Both the position numbers and the translations under genes were made by a program. 64,000 nucleotides of DNA, taken from contig OZ199838.1 in the NCBI GenBank assembly GCA_964304625.1, positions 682,001 through 746,000 on the forward strand. The letters are read 5' to 3'. The stretch comes from Kudoa neothunni (lineage: Eukaryota > Cnidaria). Of the stretch, positions 11,816-24,955 are shown one piece after another; position 1 is the stretch's first letter; every line of letters begins with the position of its first letter. The notes below the pieces were generated by a model, which had not been told where the DNA came from, ran no database searches, and saw only the letters and a program-made list of their open reading frames with translations.

Positions 11816-14044
11816 CCACAGGCTGAACAGTATACATTCATAATTGTTTAAGTAAAACAAAAATTGTTTCAGTTCCACAGGAATGGCTTCTCCTAGGAGC
11901 GAATTATTTATTTAGAATAACTGGAAAGAATAATAATGATAATCTTTATCTTTCAACAGGACCATCAATTATATTATTTAACGCAAATATTAACCTCAAT
12001 ATCATTCTATTGTCGAGATTGATAATCGGAATCAACAGCAATTTTAGACCTTCTTTACTTTCTAATGCAGTAGATCTTATCTACATTCAGAAATCGAAAG
12101 TTTTTACAACTCGTTTGGCGAATTAATCGCATTAACTAACCCGACATTAAACCACCTATTCTAAAAGTTTTTTAACGGTATCGTATGTAAAGGAAACGTA
12201 TTAACTATAATTTAAAATTTCATACAAAATAAAAAAACATTTTTAGCGCTAATTAAATGTGAATAGTAAACAATTTTTCCACCTGGATTAATCTTCCGTT
12301 AAAACTGCAAATTTTCGGTTACCCCGAATTCCCCGCCTACACAAGCAAATACTCTATAGAACATCTTAACTAAGTTCTAAGTGTAGAAAAAGTAAAATTA
12401 CAACATCGCAGTCAATATAGTAGTTGGAAGTTTAATCTAACCACAATTACAATGAATCATTTAGGAAATCGCGTGTGACGGTAATCTTATTATCATTAGC
12501 TCTAATCTATTTAATAAAAGTCTACACTACCAATTCATCATTTTATTAGCGATCAGAAGAGTTGAAGTTATTTTTATTGTTAATGTTAAATTTTTTAAAG
12601 TATAATGATGATCTCAAATAGTTAAAAAAGTCTGTATAAGGAGAAGATTTGTGCACACAGGGACATTACTACTATGTATATATAGATATACATAGATTAT
12701 TATTTTTTGATTTTTAATAACCTGGCTTTCGCACTTATATTTTTAATGAATCGTGACTTACATTCTTCACATGATCGCATTACGTGACATTTGGTAAAAA
12801 TTAATCATGAGTTACGTATCGGAGTAGCTTTGAATACATATTTAATTGAATAATTTTTGATTCTTATTAATGTGTTTATTTATTATGTGAAAAAGAAAAT
12901 AACAAAAATTTAAGGACACCATCTTTTAAAGATCTTTTCTAATATTGTTGGCGTAATATGACAGTAAAGTTTATACTGAGGTATTTTTCAAACTCGGAAT
13001 AGTTTAACACCTCATAACTTTAAGTTTAAAATGTTTTGATGTATTTTTTCACATAAGTCAATACGTGAAAAATGGTGATTAATATTTCAAACTTGTTAAA
13101 ATAATTACACGTTTTTGTTCTATTCGAATATTTTTATGGCCCGTCTACATCATCCGTATTTTCTCTAATTATATAGCGATATTAATAAAAAAAGCTCTCT
13201 CAGAAACAACATCACTCATAGTTTCCCGTTAAATTTTTCCATAATCAATTTTTAATTTTCCAAAAAATTTTTTTTTTAAATATGTGATTATCTAATCAAA
13301 TAATTCTCAATATTCATGATCAATAATAATTTTAATGTGTACAAAAGCTGAGTGAACCACATGCATGTATGAATGAATTGCCAAATTATCAATTTAAAAT
13401 TTTCATATGACTTTTGATATTTATACATTTATATATTTTTAATAAAAAATTAATATATCTTGAATCCGTTTCTCTTTTGACAATAATTTATATGATACAT
13501 AGAATAATCATACAACGCTTATTGTAATGTATATATTCCACACATGCTAAATAGACTATTCAAAAATCAATAACAACTGAATGAATTCGTGTTTTAATCT
13601 TGATAACAGTCGTATTATAAATTGAATTATAATGATGGTACGTGACTAAATCACTAATTTAGACATCTATACAATATGAAACATTATTAATAATAACGTA
13701 ATCATTTTATTCAATCATTCGTATAAATTAATAATCTACAGCCACATTTCGAAAAAATAGAAAGGGAGTGGCTATTGACATGATAAATAATATTCAGAAA
13801 ACATTTGTTTTGATTATATTTAATTATTTGAGGTCCTTAAGAGCATTTTAGTGGGCCTGAAATAAATAAATATAGCAAATGATAAATAATTAAATCTCTA
13901 AACAACGTGTTTGTGAGAGTTGATGAGATTAAAAATTTCCAACGCGCAAGCGTACTAGCCACGTAGGATTAAATTTTCTTGTATTAATAGTCACATCAGA
14001 AAGAAAAGTTATCACTAAAATAAAAATTATCATATTTTCTTTCA
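11463..14044. other. Gene-free stretch with a (TA)n run
   Basis: A perfect TA dinucleotide run lies at about 11785-11814. The remaining 2.5 kb is A+T-rich with no supported gene. It contains the 5' flank of the membrane-protein gene starting at 14045, but no promoter motif is recognisable. Confidence 0.5.
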
Positions 14045-17000
14045 ATGATTTGGTATGTATTGGCATTCTTGATGTTCTTTTTGGAGAAAAGTAAATATAA
14101 ATATAATATAATTTGATAATTAATTTTTTAGATGACTGTTTACGATATAAATACACAACCATGGGCAATTTTAAGGACATAAGATTAGTTTTAAAGGATT
14201 TACCAAAACAAGTCTCTGAAGGAACATTGATAAATTCTATCGATGGCAGCTCAATCAAAACTATTATCAATAATGTGCATTGTAACTCAGGCCAATTGAT
14301 ATTTGGATGTCCATCAAAAATTGATGAAATATCTCACATGGCTCCGTCTGGAGTTGGCGATACATTTTTGAAATTTGTTCACCAAGACAAAACCATCGTG
14401 TATCGAATAAATTCTCGTATATTTTTATCTCTTATTGAATAATTCTATATACAAAAATAGAACCTAATCAGAATAACAAAAAGGTGTCCATTGAAATTGG
14501 TGTGCATTTTACCAAAATTACCAAATATGATAATACCATGGATGAAAATTCACATCTTGACGTTTTGATGAATAATAAACTTTTGAAATCGACTAGACAT
14601 GGAAGCTTATTAGTGAAGAAAGAATCAACATTGATGTCTATGTTGATAGCCAATATTGGTGTTAATGATGCAACCTATGAAATCGTCTATGATCGCACAC
14701 TGCCATCATATCATTTTAGTGTTGTGTTTCCATACATTGATCGAGCTGATCAACGAAAGGTGGAAGGGTACTTTATAAGAAACTCGGACACAATAACATT
14801 TGTTAATCAATATCCATATAAGAGCGACTTGTGTTTTTACGAGTTTCAAAGTACTGGCAATGAATGGGGTCATTTTAATATGTGTGGTGATTTAAAATGT
14901 ATAAATATATGCACTGATCTAACATTTAAAAATATCATTTCCAATGGAGTGCAAATTCAAAATATTAGAGTTACACTTGTGAAAAATGGGCTAATAACAG
15001 AAATAATTCAAATAGACGGTTAATAAAACTTAATTTGGGTTATAATTACTTTATAATTAAGATGTGAAACAGAATTATTATCAATCTGTGAGGTCTCATA
15101 TACGTTTATTCGAATCAATCGATATAATTGAGTGGAATAACGTGGAATCTGGTTGTGATTCCTTCCATATAAGACCTTATGATTACAGAGGTGGGTGGAT
15201 TTGGAATAGATTATTTAACAAAAGTTACCGAACCGAAAAAGTTGTTCCAGGGAATTTTTTAATGGTTTGTGAGGTGGGATGGACAAAAAGATATAATTTT
15301 ATCTTTTCATTAGGTAAAAAATTATTTCTACATTTTTCGCTGATGAAAATTTAGCAAGGAGAAGGTTTCACTATGAAGTAGTCGAAGGAGAGGGCATGCT
15401 TCATATTTTTCATCACGATACACATTATATTTCCAGTGATGCTCGATCGATAGAAGCTATCAAAATAGGAGAGGAAACTATGTGTCACGTAATGATATCC
15501 ACTCATGTTAATTCTAATTATGTCCCCGCGAAATGTGATAATTTCGGGTCATCTTGTTACAATCGTTGTGATGCTAGTTTTGATGTGGTTGGACTCGACA
15601 CAAACACAAAATATTTCATCAAAATTGTATCGTTGGGTTATTATTCAGATTTTATATTCTCCGAGCCAAAATCATTAACAAGTATTGCCAATTTAATAGT
15701 ATTTATTGTTTGAGTTTTTTAGATAATTTCAATCCTAAAATAAGTTTTATCCAATCTGGAGGAATAAGACAAATCACATTACACTTTGATAAACATAAAG
15801 ACAATTACGAATTCACCAATGGACTTACTTGCATAATAGTTATGAGAGAAATTATTTCGAATAACAGATTCAAATATTTCAAAATATGCGGAGACAATAT
15901 TTATTGCATTTTACCATGCAGATATATGAGCCATAAAACTCAAAGGACTGATGATTATATTATATACTCGGTGAAAGTTTTGGGTATGATGAATTCATTT
16001 ATCGATCATCAAAATATATGTAAGTGGCTTTTATGAAATAATTAATTGATAGATTTATCTATAGATTATAAATCGCATCCATCATCAACTACTACCACCG
16101 TTAATAATGATAATATTATGAAGTTCAGTTTCCATAAACATATCATATTATCGAAACCCATTGATCAGGTTATCAACGAAGCGACGGAGGAATATAATCG
16201 AATCGTGTTTGCAAAGAAATTTCCTTATCAAGTTTACACAAAGTCTATACAAGCATCCTCTTTCTCAACTGCGACTATAGTTCAATATTCTTCTCATGAT
16301 ACTGTTAAAAAACAACAACTAACTGAAGGATTTCTTACCCCTAATCACCGTGTGAAAGCTAATTATCAGAAACAACTCATAATAGGTAAGACTCTTCATT
16401 AAATTTTTCTTAATATAATTTGTAACATTTTGAGCTAATTGAAAAATTATTTAATCAAAATTATTTTTTCAATAAATTTAAGTATTGTCTAAAATAAATT
16501 AATTTACTGATATTTTTTGTTTCAATAATACTATTTATTTTTTAAAATAAAATACTTAAATTAAAGGCGAGAATTGATATTTGATTCGTTATTTGTTAGC
16601 AGCGAAAAACTCCACATTAAAGAATTTTTACGCGTACATCAAAAAGATGTTGTTGTTTTAAGTTACATATTAAATAATTATTCGAATTAACCAGCTTTTA
16701 CTACATAAAAATACAGTTAATTAAGTACAGCTAAAATAAATTCGTCGAATATACCGTAGTCAATTCATTAAATATTAAAATGAATTACATGAGTTATTTT
16801 AGCTAATAATGAAAACTTTGTTCATTTTGACTTATTCCCTAATCTGTCGTTCACAATTAACTCTTAAGTGTAAATTTTAAACGACCGTGGATAAATTAAA
16901 TAACTTCAAAATTGGATAGGAGCAATTTTAGCCTAATGAAGTCTGTGGCATGGCTAAAGATTTCTAAGGAATTATACTATTCAAAGCCATTAAACTCAAT

Positions 17001-20000
17001 AATAAGCTGACATAACCGCCCCAAAGGTTTTTAGGAATATGTGTTTAACAAATACTTATAAAACTATAAAAAATCTATCTCTATCTATTTCATGAATCAT
17101 TTATTATTTGTTTATGTAGCTTAATAATAGCAATACTTAATGTTGCAAGTTGCATGAAAATTAATATTTAGATGTCACTTTTATTTTCTATTTTTTATTC
17201 GTTCTGATCCCTTAAAGCAGTGTTTTCAAATGTAGGACCTACGCCCCACAGATAAGTATGAAAATATTTTGGTGAGAATTGAAATTTTTTAACGTTTAAT
17301 GAATCGCATCGTTGGGATGCCGAATATCCTATGTATTGATGTGGCAAAAATCATAATGAGATAATTGGGTAGTATGATGTATTTTGAAGTAAATTTCACA
17401 TTTTCGATATCGCGTATTTTTAAGTGACGTTAAATATCACAATAAATACAAAAGCAATGACTAATTATACTAAAATTAATAAAAATATTAGTAAATGCAT
17501 TGTCATTCAGAATAGAATCCAAATGGTTTTAATCTCAATCGTGTCATGTTTGGGATTAAATATCCCCTTTATTTGATTAAACTTAATATAATTTTAAATT
17601 ATTTTGTAATTTTATTGTTCATTAGTCCAGTATACATGAGAGTTCTCCTAAATGAAGGTTAGTTTTCCACGAGTTTCAGTTGAAGCTGTCTTGAGGGAAT
17701 GAAAAACTAAAGTTGTTAATTTCTATGTTGTATCGATTCATTTAGTAAGATTAGTTCAAATGACTTTAATTTTAATAATAAAACAATATATATTAATCTT
17801 TTCAAATTTTTAACGTGATAGGGAGATTTATTCAAAGTTATTTACCGTTTAATCAATAAAATCAATACTATTTCAAAAGGTGGATGGGAGGACGGGATTT
17901 TTTGCCAAGAAAAAGTGGGACCCGATAGAAAATATATTGAGAGATACTGCCTCATGGGAAGGAATGGGCAGAAATAATTTATTTCACAACAATATAAAAA
18001 AATTAAATTTGTAGGCACTTTGTGAGTTAGGGTTGTCTTGATTAACGTCGCGGTTAATCAAACGTTCATGCCTTTTAGGATTAGAATTTACCATATAAAT
18101 AGCTTCTGCTGTAGCTAAACCAATATAGAAACTTAAAGTTAATATAAATTGGTTTCCATGTTTAGGATAGTTAATTTGGATATTTCACCATTATTAGATT
18201 AGGGGGTAAATTAGAAAAATCTGCTGAGAAACACCCTCCTATACACTATTAATATATTTAATGTCGTGGTTTTTGTCAAAGGTAATTAATATTGTATTTA
18301 TTCAATTAATTAATATTAATTTTGTATAATTTCATAATATAATTTAGTCTGTATTAAAATTTAGAAAATACAATTATTTTCGGATTATCGAACTTATTTG
18401 AATCTTTTTATTTAAAAATACTCTTATTAATTGATTTTTAGTTAGTCACATTCAATAAGTTGCTTAATATACTATTATATGCATTAAAGTCTCGATATTG
18501 CGCAATAATCAGGACCTGAGCTTTTACAGCCTAATATCGAGGGTTCGCACACGCGCCACAAAATATTTTTTTTATTTCTTAACGAAAAATGATCTACCTT
18601 GTTTTTTATTATTAAATTAAAGATTTAGATTGCGTCGATCTAATATTATACGAACTTTTATTCACCTTCCGCGAACATTAGATCAAGAGTTTCATAATAT
18701 TAAGAAGATAGTTGATGACTTCTAACCATTTTCTGATCGATAATATTTAACGAAAAATTCATTAATTCCTTTAAAATAAGGGACCCCCTTTAAATTTATC
18801 AATGACACCATGTGGGGGCTTTATCTCTATAAATTAAACACTCTATAATTCTATTACACGGTTTTTGATTATTTCATTTCCTTTTAATTCAACTCCTTCT
18901 TTATATCGTATGATTATTGAATTCGTCGTTCTTAGAAAAGAGCGGTCTCGCCGAGATTTAATATGTTTTCTTTTTTATATCTACGTTTTACCTAATAAAG
19001 TTGGAATACCCAATCATTAATAATATTAGCATCACCTTCCCTCCTCACAGCAAAGAGTGAACTTTAAGGAAACCCTTTTGGTCCACTTAAACCAGTGATT
19101 TAATATCATCAGCAAAATGTTTTACATTCCCAGTGATAAATACTCCGGAATATTTGTCTTTTTTTTGATTTTCCGACACAATCTGGTCTTATAACGCAAT
19201 TTAAAGTAGGATGTATTTTTTTATTTGTAAACCTCCTTTACTGAGAGAAACAACATTGGAGTTGATTATATCAGATTTATTAGATAAAATTCTATTCAGA
19301 GAAGGATAACTAATTTTAATAAATAATCAATATCAGAATGCATGATATCTATGGTAATATAGAATAATTTTTTTGGATTTAAGATTGGGGGAATTGAATC
19401 ATAATATTGAATAGTTCCAATTTTTTACTAAAAATTTCTTTCAACATTCACAATACCGAACGTTCGAATGTGTAATTTAATGGACTAATTGGATTAAAAT
19501 TGAAGAAAGCATTGCCCAGTAGTAAGACCCAGAATTTTACAAAAATGCGTTTTTTAAATATTATTTCGTATTTTTGGGTATAACGCTAGAGTAGAGGACT
19601 ACATATGTCGAAAAGGTTGAAATGTTAGTTAGAGAAATTTGAAAGACATGTCGACTACCTATACCGAACCACCCAAAACCGAGAGCTTACTGTATATAGA
19701 AAAATAAATTAAAACATAAACTAAGCGGGAATACGTATAACCCCAGCATTAATTTTTGCGACCTATGTTGCGCCAATTTTTTTAGTTCTTAAGGAATCAC
19801 AAATCATTAAATAACTAAAAAAGTATTTTCATTATATTATGACATTATTTTTATGGATGGAATGAACCTTCATTATTCCTTACTCAATAATTTCCATAAG
19901 AAATATAGATTAATAATAAAAATAATATTGAATTTTAATTGTAAAATAATTATGGATGATTTATTTAGATTATAATTGTTAATAATACGGTAACTTTATA

Positions 20001-21415
20001 ATATTTATTAAATATCAAAATTTGAATATTTTAGATTCTACAATATTTTTTTATTGTTGAGATTTTTAATATTTTTAATAATGAGAATGTAGATTTTATT
20101 AGTGATATGAATACTCAATCATATAAATAATTAATCTGATTATATAATTTAAAAATAATGAATATACGTGACAAATTATAATTTTTCATAAAAATGTGTG
20201 CAATATAAAAATTATATCAAGTACTCTAGACAGGTTTGTCCAACACAATTTTAAGTATATTTGAGCCATTTCTTAATGATGTCATTATACATAATTTACA
20301 GAAAAGGATGTTGATATTCTTAATTTATAAACTCACTCAATAGAAAATAGAAATTATTTTCTCATTACAATTCATAACTTATAATATATATATGTATTAC
20401 ATTAATTTTGAATTATTACTGACGTGTGAGATTTAGATTTATTAAAAATAATAGTATTTGGAATTATAATTTATAACATTCATGTAATCTAATCAGTAAT
20501 ATTTTTTACTACTGCAAAATTGTAACAATTTTCTACGAATAAGGTAAATACTAATTGATTATTTTGTTTAAATGATTAGATTATGCATCAATTTTTTTTG
20601 TTAAATATCAAATTCTGATGGAACAAAAAAAATTTTGGAAAATAAAAATTGGTATCATTAAATATATTATATCTGGATTTCCGTTTTTTGAGAAAAATTA
20701 TTACATTATTAAAAATCCGACTATATCATTTTATTTCATAAATTTTTTAATATCATTTATTTATTATTCGATTAAAATTATGTCCTAATTATTATTTTTG
20801 TTAATATAATCAACACAAATCACTACGTATTTTTAATGAATATTGCACTATGCAATGTTACATCCAGATATATTTTTTAATTTTTAGATGATGATACTGG
20901 TAAACCAATATCTATCTCCAATTTCATACGATCCAATACGACCCCATTATCAATGGTAAGGAATATTTAATGACCATTGTAATTTAAAAAATTAAAAAAC
21001 TTCATTTTCAATAGAAAAAAATAATAATGCTTACCCAAAACACACTGATCTGGCAACCTCAACTCCCTTTGGAGCCGGTATATATTTAGCTAATATCTAT
21101 TGTAATTTACTTTTGATATTTCCATTTAGGTCGAAACAGTAATTAATTTATTATTTTTCTTTTTTTTATGACTTTGTTGGTAAAGATAATGAAACAAATG
21201 TTCATCAGAAGAATTTTAGGTATTATGTAATGGTTTATTTTTTTATAATTATTTTTTAGATATATAAATATTTCTATTGCAGTGTAAATAGATGAATAAT
21301 TGCACCTGTTTTCATGTTATTTAGGGCATGTGTAATAACACTGCTTATTGTTTGTGTAATAGGATCAGTCATATTTCATAGAAAATCTAAATGGAGATCA
21401 TTTAGAGATATATAG
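14045..21415 (+). CDS. Single-pass type I membrane protein, about 768 aa, 12 predicted exons
   Basis: Exons: 14045-14090, 14132-14416, 14461-15018, 15062-15313, 15355-15681, 15723-16019, 16053-16385, 20888-20899 (or to 20955), 21015-21077, 21130-21138, 21186-21219, 21325-21415. All junctions are GT..AG, phase 1 except the last (phase 2). Early introns are 33-44 nt; one is 4.5 kb and full of transposon debris. Exon 1 encodes a signal peptide (MIWYVLAFLMFFLE). Exons 2-7 give about 685 ectodomain residues with scattered cysteines. Exon 5 ends with a fibronectin-III-like pattern (FDVVGLDTNTKYFIKIV), and exons 5-7 are each near 100 residues, so tandem beta-sandwich domains are likely but unproven. 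A Ser/Thr/Asn-rich stalk follows. The last exon encodes a transmembrane helix (VITLLIVCVIGSVIF) and a basic tail (HRKSKWRSFRDI). The long form of exon 8 would break phase, so the short form is preferred. The join across the 4.5-kb intron is the weakest link. Function unknown; probably a cell-surface receptor or adhesin. Confidence 0.7.
18065..18133 (-). repeat. Dispersed repeat, copy 1
   Basis: The reverse complement matches 49036-49103: both contain TACTGGTTTAGCTA / TATTGGTTTAGCTA, then AAGCTATTT and GTAAATTCTA.TCCTAAAA. In this copy the minus strand stays open as GLATAEAIYMVNSNPKRHE, suggesting a decayed protein-coding element, but the other copy is interrupted and no family is recognised. 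Confidence 0.55.
18491..18541. other. Hairpin with 9-bp perfect stem
   Basis: CTCGATATT at 18491-18499 is perfectly complementary to AATATCGAG at 18533-18541, with a 33-nt loop. It is followed directly by GGGTTCGCACAC, which resembles a pol III B box, so this may be part of a tRNA-derived repeat rather than an independent RNA. Confidence 0.4.
18830..19080 (-). mobile_element. Tigger/Jerky-type (pogo superfamily) transposase relic
   Basis: On the minus strand the segment INDWVFQLY, then RRYKKENILNLGETALF, matches the start of the DDE domain of Tigger/Jerky transposases, usually W..W-P-x-x-x-x-x-Y-x-x-x-x-I-(Y/F)-N-x-D-E-T-(A/G)-L-F-F. The first catalytic Asp of the D-E-T motif reads Gly here (GETALF). 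A following KKELN...KEMK..KTV fits the conserved lysine-rich stretch. Several stops; a dead fragment. Confidence 0.5.
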
Positions 21416-22218
21416 ACCATATTTATCGAAAACCGTTAAATATCAATTTACTCGAATCATGAAAATTTTAGTTGTTTTTTTGTAGAAATTTTTTTATATA
21501 TTTTTTAAGAATAATAATACTAATAATAAAATTTTACTATAATAATAGAGATGCTGTATGATTAATGATTCCCGTAAGGATGTAAATTTAAAGTTTAATA
21601 TAATTGATTATTTTCCATTTAAAAAGTAATTAAAATATAAACTCATCATTTTTTAAAAATAACTAACTTTAATCTTAAAATTTTTGAAACAAATCTGATT
21701 CATTCACCTACAATTTAGGTATATTAGTTTATCAGTTACATTCAACCTGTCTAATTTAATTTCACTCTCAATGTATAACTGAAACATAAATATTGGTATA
21801 TTTACGAAAAATGTTTTATTAATATCGTTAGATATATAGATATATACTTTTTATTTTTGAATGAAGGAGCAGTAACTTATGTGTTTAACATTATCAAAAT
21901 CATTACATATTGGTCATAATTACGTACGATCCACAAGTTACTGTATGATAAATAATATAGTTTGAGTCTATGACGAGATTTTAGACTAAGGCTGAGAATA
22001 CACCACCATTGAAACTTATTTAAATCCCTAAATTGAATTCGATTCTTCAACAAAAATGTAATATTATTTTTTTGTTAATAATGGTAACGCAAATTTATTT
22101 AAAAAAACATTAAAAAGTGGATAAAAAAATACGTGGTGACGATATTTATAATTGGGCTCTGCCGATGTGATCAAAAAATTCACTTTCTGGATACCATACC
22201 AATTAAAAAAATAATAAA
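21416..22218. other. Gene-free stretch
   Basis: This is the 3' flank of the membrane-protein gene. No further exon or repeat is supported. A signal-peptide-like IKKYVVTIFIIGLCRCD sits at the right edge (about 22118-22170) but has no start codon. Confidence 0.4.
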
Positions 22219-22736
22219 ACATTTGGTTTAAAAAATTACGGAGAATATATGGTGGAATTAGACTATGGGTTGGTTTGGTAGATTCTGAAATATACAGCAT
22301 AAAACAATTAAATTTGTACGGTGAATCCGATAAATCAAATATATCGAGGCTGAATAATGGATTACAAAACCGAAGAGTGTCTCAGGAACATAAAAAGGAG
22401 AGTGATATTTTTAGCGTTGACAATCCCGCATTATTTATCACAGCCAAAAAGTAAATTAAAATTTATTTTTAATATGACTTTTAATGTGAAGCTATGTCAC
22501 CTCTCACAATAAAAAATCCAAATATAAATTCACTGAGAAAAAATAAATCGAAGTATTACTTTTTGCCTTCACACTCAGAAAATATTAGTTCTTCCTATCA
22601 CGGGAAAATTGAAAAAATAGAGATGTTTTATACACATCAAAGATACGTTATTTCCTTGTGGAGCAGAGATGGCCAAATTGAGGCACGCGAGCGCACATGC
22701 TTAAGGGAGTTAAAGTATGGATTTTATAGAATTTAA
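22219..22736 (+). other. Unassigned coding-like stretch, possibly two exons of a decayed gene
   Basis: A plus-strand frame from 22219 reads WFKKLRRIYGGIRLWVG and continues to AKK before a stop at 22452. A second frame from 22494 to 22736 begins MSPLTIKNPNINS and contains LWSRDGQIEARERTCL. Both have a composition unlike random A+T-rich sequence. A donor GTAAAT at 22451 and an acceptor ending GAAG just before 22492 would join them, but the phases disagree by one base, so the locus is either broken or differently spliced. No family recognised. Confidence 0.3.
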
Positions 22737-24955
22737 CCTTGACTATCGTTTCATTAAATTTTGCACATAAAGTTATTTGGATACTTTGAATGTCACAGGG
22801 TAATACATCTATACTGAATAAAAACGCCTGAATTTAATATTAATTCATTATTACATAATCTTTTTAGACAAAATATAAATATAAGAACAAATCTCGTACT
22901 TTAATTTTATCTCGTAGTGATTCCTTAAATTTTGATGTTCAATAAATGTGGATTTTATTTTATGTAAGTCTAGCCATCCCTGGCCTATTCTATTAGATTA
23001 GAATGGTACTATTACATAATTACTCAGTAAATATTGTATACATTAATGGAATAATTAAACGTCATTTTAAAATATAATTCGAATTATGAAATAATTAATT
23101 GTGAGTATATTGATCTATATTAGAAATTAATTATGAGCGAGTGTTCGCGCAAAAAATTAATAATACGACGATATATTTAAATTTAATATTTGAAGACATA
23201 ATTATAGAATCGAAAGAAGTTTAAAAACTTCAATAGATACGATTCTATTCTATATTTTACTTTATACTAGCGTTTTTCTCGATCTTGGTTTTTTTTTTAA
23301 ATCCTGCTGGCAACCTGTACAAAAACCAGACAATGCACTTTCGTTCTGTATATTCATGATCTTTTGTTGTTGTTTCGTGATTCGTTCGCGTTTTTGCCAC
23401 CCTCAAAGTTTAAAATTAGTCGTTTAAAAATCGATTATTGAGATACTTTTTCCTTAAAATGGAACTTTGGATTACTTTATTGAAGATATATGTATGAAGT
23501 TACAGAGTCGAACTAACATTTGGAACTTCATTTACTGTAGCTGTACCTTGTTTATAGTATAAGATTAAATTAAATTTATTAAAAATACACGATAATCTTT
23601 TAAGTTAACGAATTTAGACTAATGTGTGTTTATTAAAATTGGATTAAATCAGTTCTCATCAAGTAATAAGGTTGGATTAAGAACCTAAAAACAGCCTTTG
23701 GATTGTTTTTTTTTGCCTATTCTTAAGTGGCTGTTTATAATAAAATAAATGAATCTCAAAAGCAAGGAATAAAATGAATTTTAAATCTTCTAATTTTTCC
23801 ACCAAATCCCGAATACAACAACATCATCATCATCATTTGCAATATTTTCGTTAATTTACCGAAAACCAATAAAAATCCACTCTTTTCTTCCTACGTTAAA
23901 TTATAAATTAATTATATGCCCCAGAACCATTTTTAAAATAATGATTCGTTTGCAAAATTATACGATTCAACTATTTAAGTAAGTCTCATTCATTGAATAT
24001 TAACTTATTATCTATATCATTATTTATATATTTACCATAAACTTTATACAAACCTATTTCAATTAAAAAATACTTTTTTTAGATTATATATTTTTTGGAG
24101 TGAATTTCGTTGAAATAAAATGAGTTAGAATCATTTTATCATTAAGTGTTTTGACATTTAATTTTTACAGTAACCAAATGATCAGCATTTTAATTTCACT
24201 ACAATAAAATGATTATAAATTAATTTTTCTATACTGATTTTTTAAAAAAACTAATTACACAAATTAAAAAAATACCATCGAAATTAAATTAAAATGATTT
24301 AGTGCACAATAAATATAACATACTATACACTAATTTTTTAGATATATGACAATTAAATTTATATTTAAACGTTTCACAAATATATTTTACGTTTTTATTT
24401 TTATAACGTAAATATATATATAAATTTATGCGGGTTAATTGAAAGGATTAGCGTATTTTAGGAAATTCTATTATAGATTTTTCAATGTAAATATTTTGAC
24501 CACTGAGCGATACTGTGTTATTGAAGTTAGTTTACTTATATAGTAGATATAAATACAAGCCAATTTAGCTTTTCCACGAAAATTTGAATGATCTCCTCAT
24601 GGTTTAAATTTCGAGTATTAAATAGTCTCGATAACAGCAATTTTAAACATCTATTTGAAAAGTTATCCTGGAATATACTGACGATATGTAAAAAGGTTTT
24701 AATAATGGAGCTGTCTACATATGAAATGTATCCAGACATAAGCTAATGGAAGTAAAGAATTTTCTATCCACATTTACTAAAGAAAGAGACGAAATCTCCG
24801 AACTCAAATTTATTTTTTGCATAAAGTAAAATTCGTCCATTAGATATAAATCTACGAATGGAATTAAACAATACGTTAATCATATGTTACGTCGCATATT
24901 CAAATTTATACGAGTATTAAAAGTTACTCTCGATTAGCTAAATTTTTCGTCGTTT
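22737..24955. other. Mostly gene-free stretch
   Basis: One minus-strand frame with an ATG at 24739-24536 (67 residues, starting MSGYISYVDSSIIKTF) looks mildly coding-like but has no recognisable domain, splice context or neighbour. Otherwise A+T-rich DNA. Confidence 0.35.

Larger units (their letters stand above)
16386..20887 (+). other. Transposon-filled 4.5-kb intron or intergenic gap
   Basis: The donor GTAAGA at 16386 and the acceptor TTTTTAG ending at 20887 fit a phase-1 intron in the membrane-protein gene. It is about a hundred times longer than its neighbours. It holds a half hAT-type end near 17219, a dispersed repeat (18065-18133), a hairpin (18491-18541) and a Tigger/Jerky relic. 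If the join is wrong, this is the gap between two genes, the second supplying the transmembrane exons. Confidence 0.5.

Noticed and set aside
13929-14270. 113-codon open frame on the minus strand
   Set aside because: It overlaps exons 1 and 2 of the membrane-protein gene in antisense, has no domain, and contains a run of Tyr/Ile codons from A+T-rich intron sequence.
17219-17255. CAGTGTTTTCAAATG as a hAT element left end
   Set aside because: No matching inverted end or target-site duplication was found downstream, so it is at best a solo end.
20888-20955. Long form of exon 8 of the membrane-protein gene
   Set aside because: It ends in phase 0 while the next exon needs phase 1; the earlier donor at 20900 restores the phase, although the extra 19 residues look protein-like.
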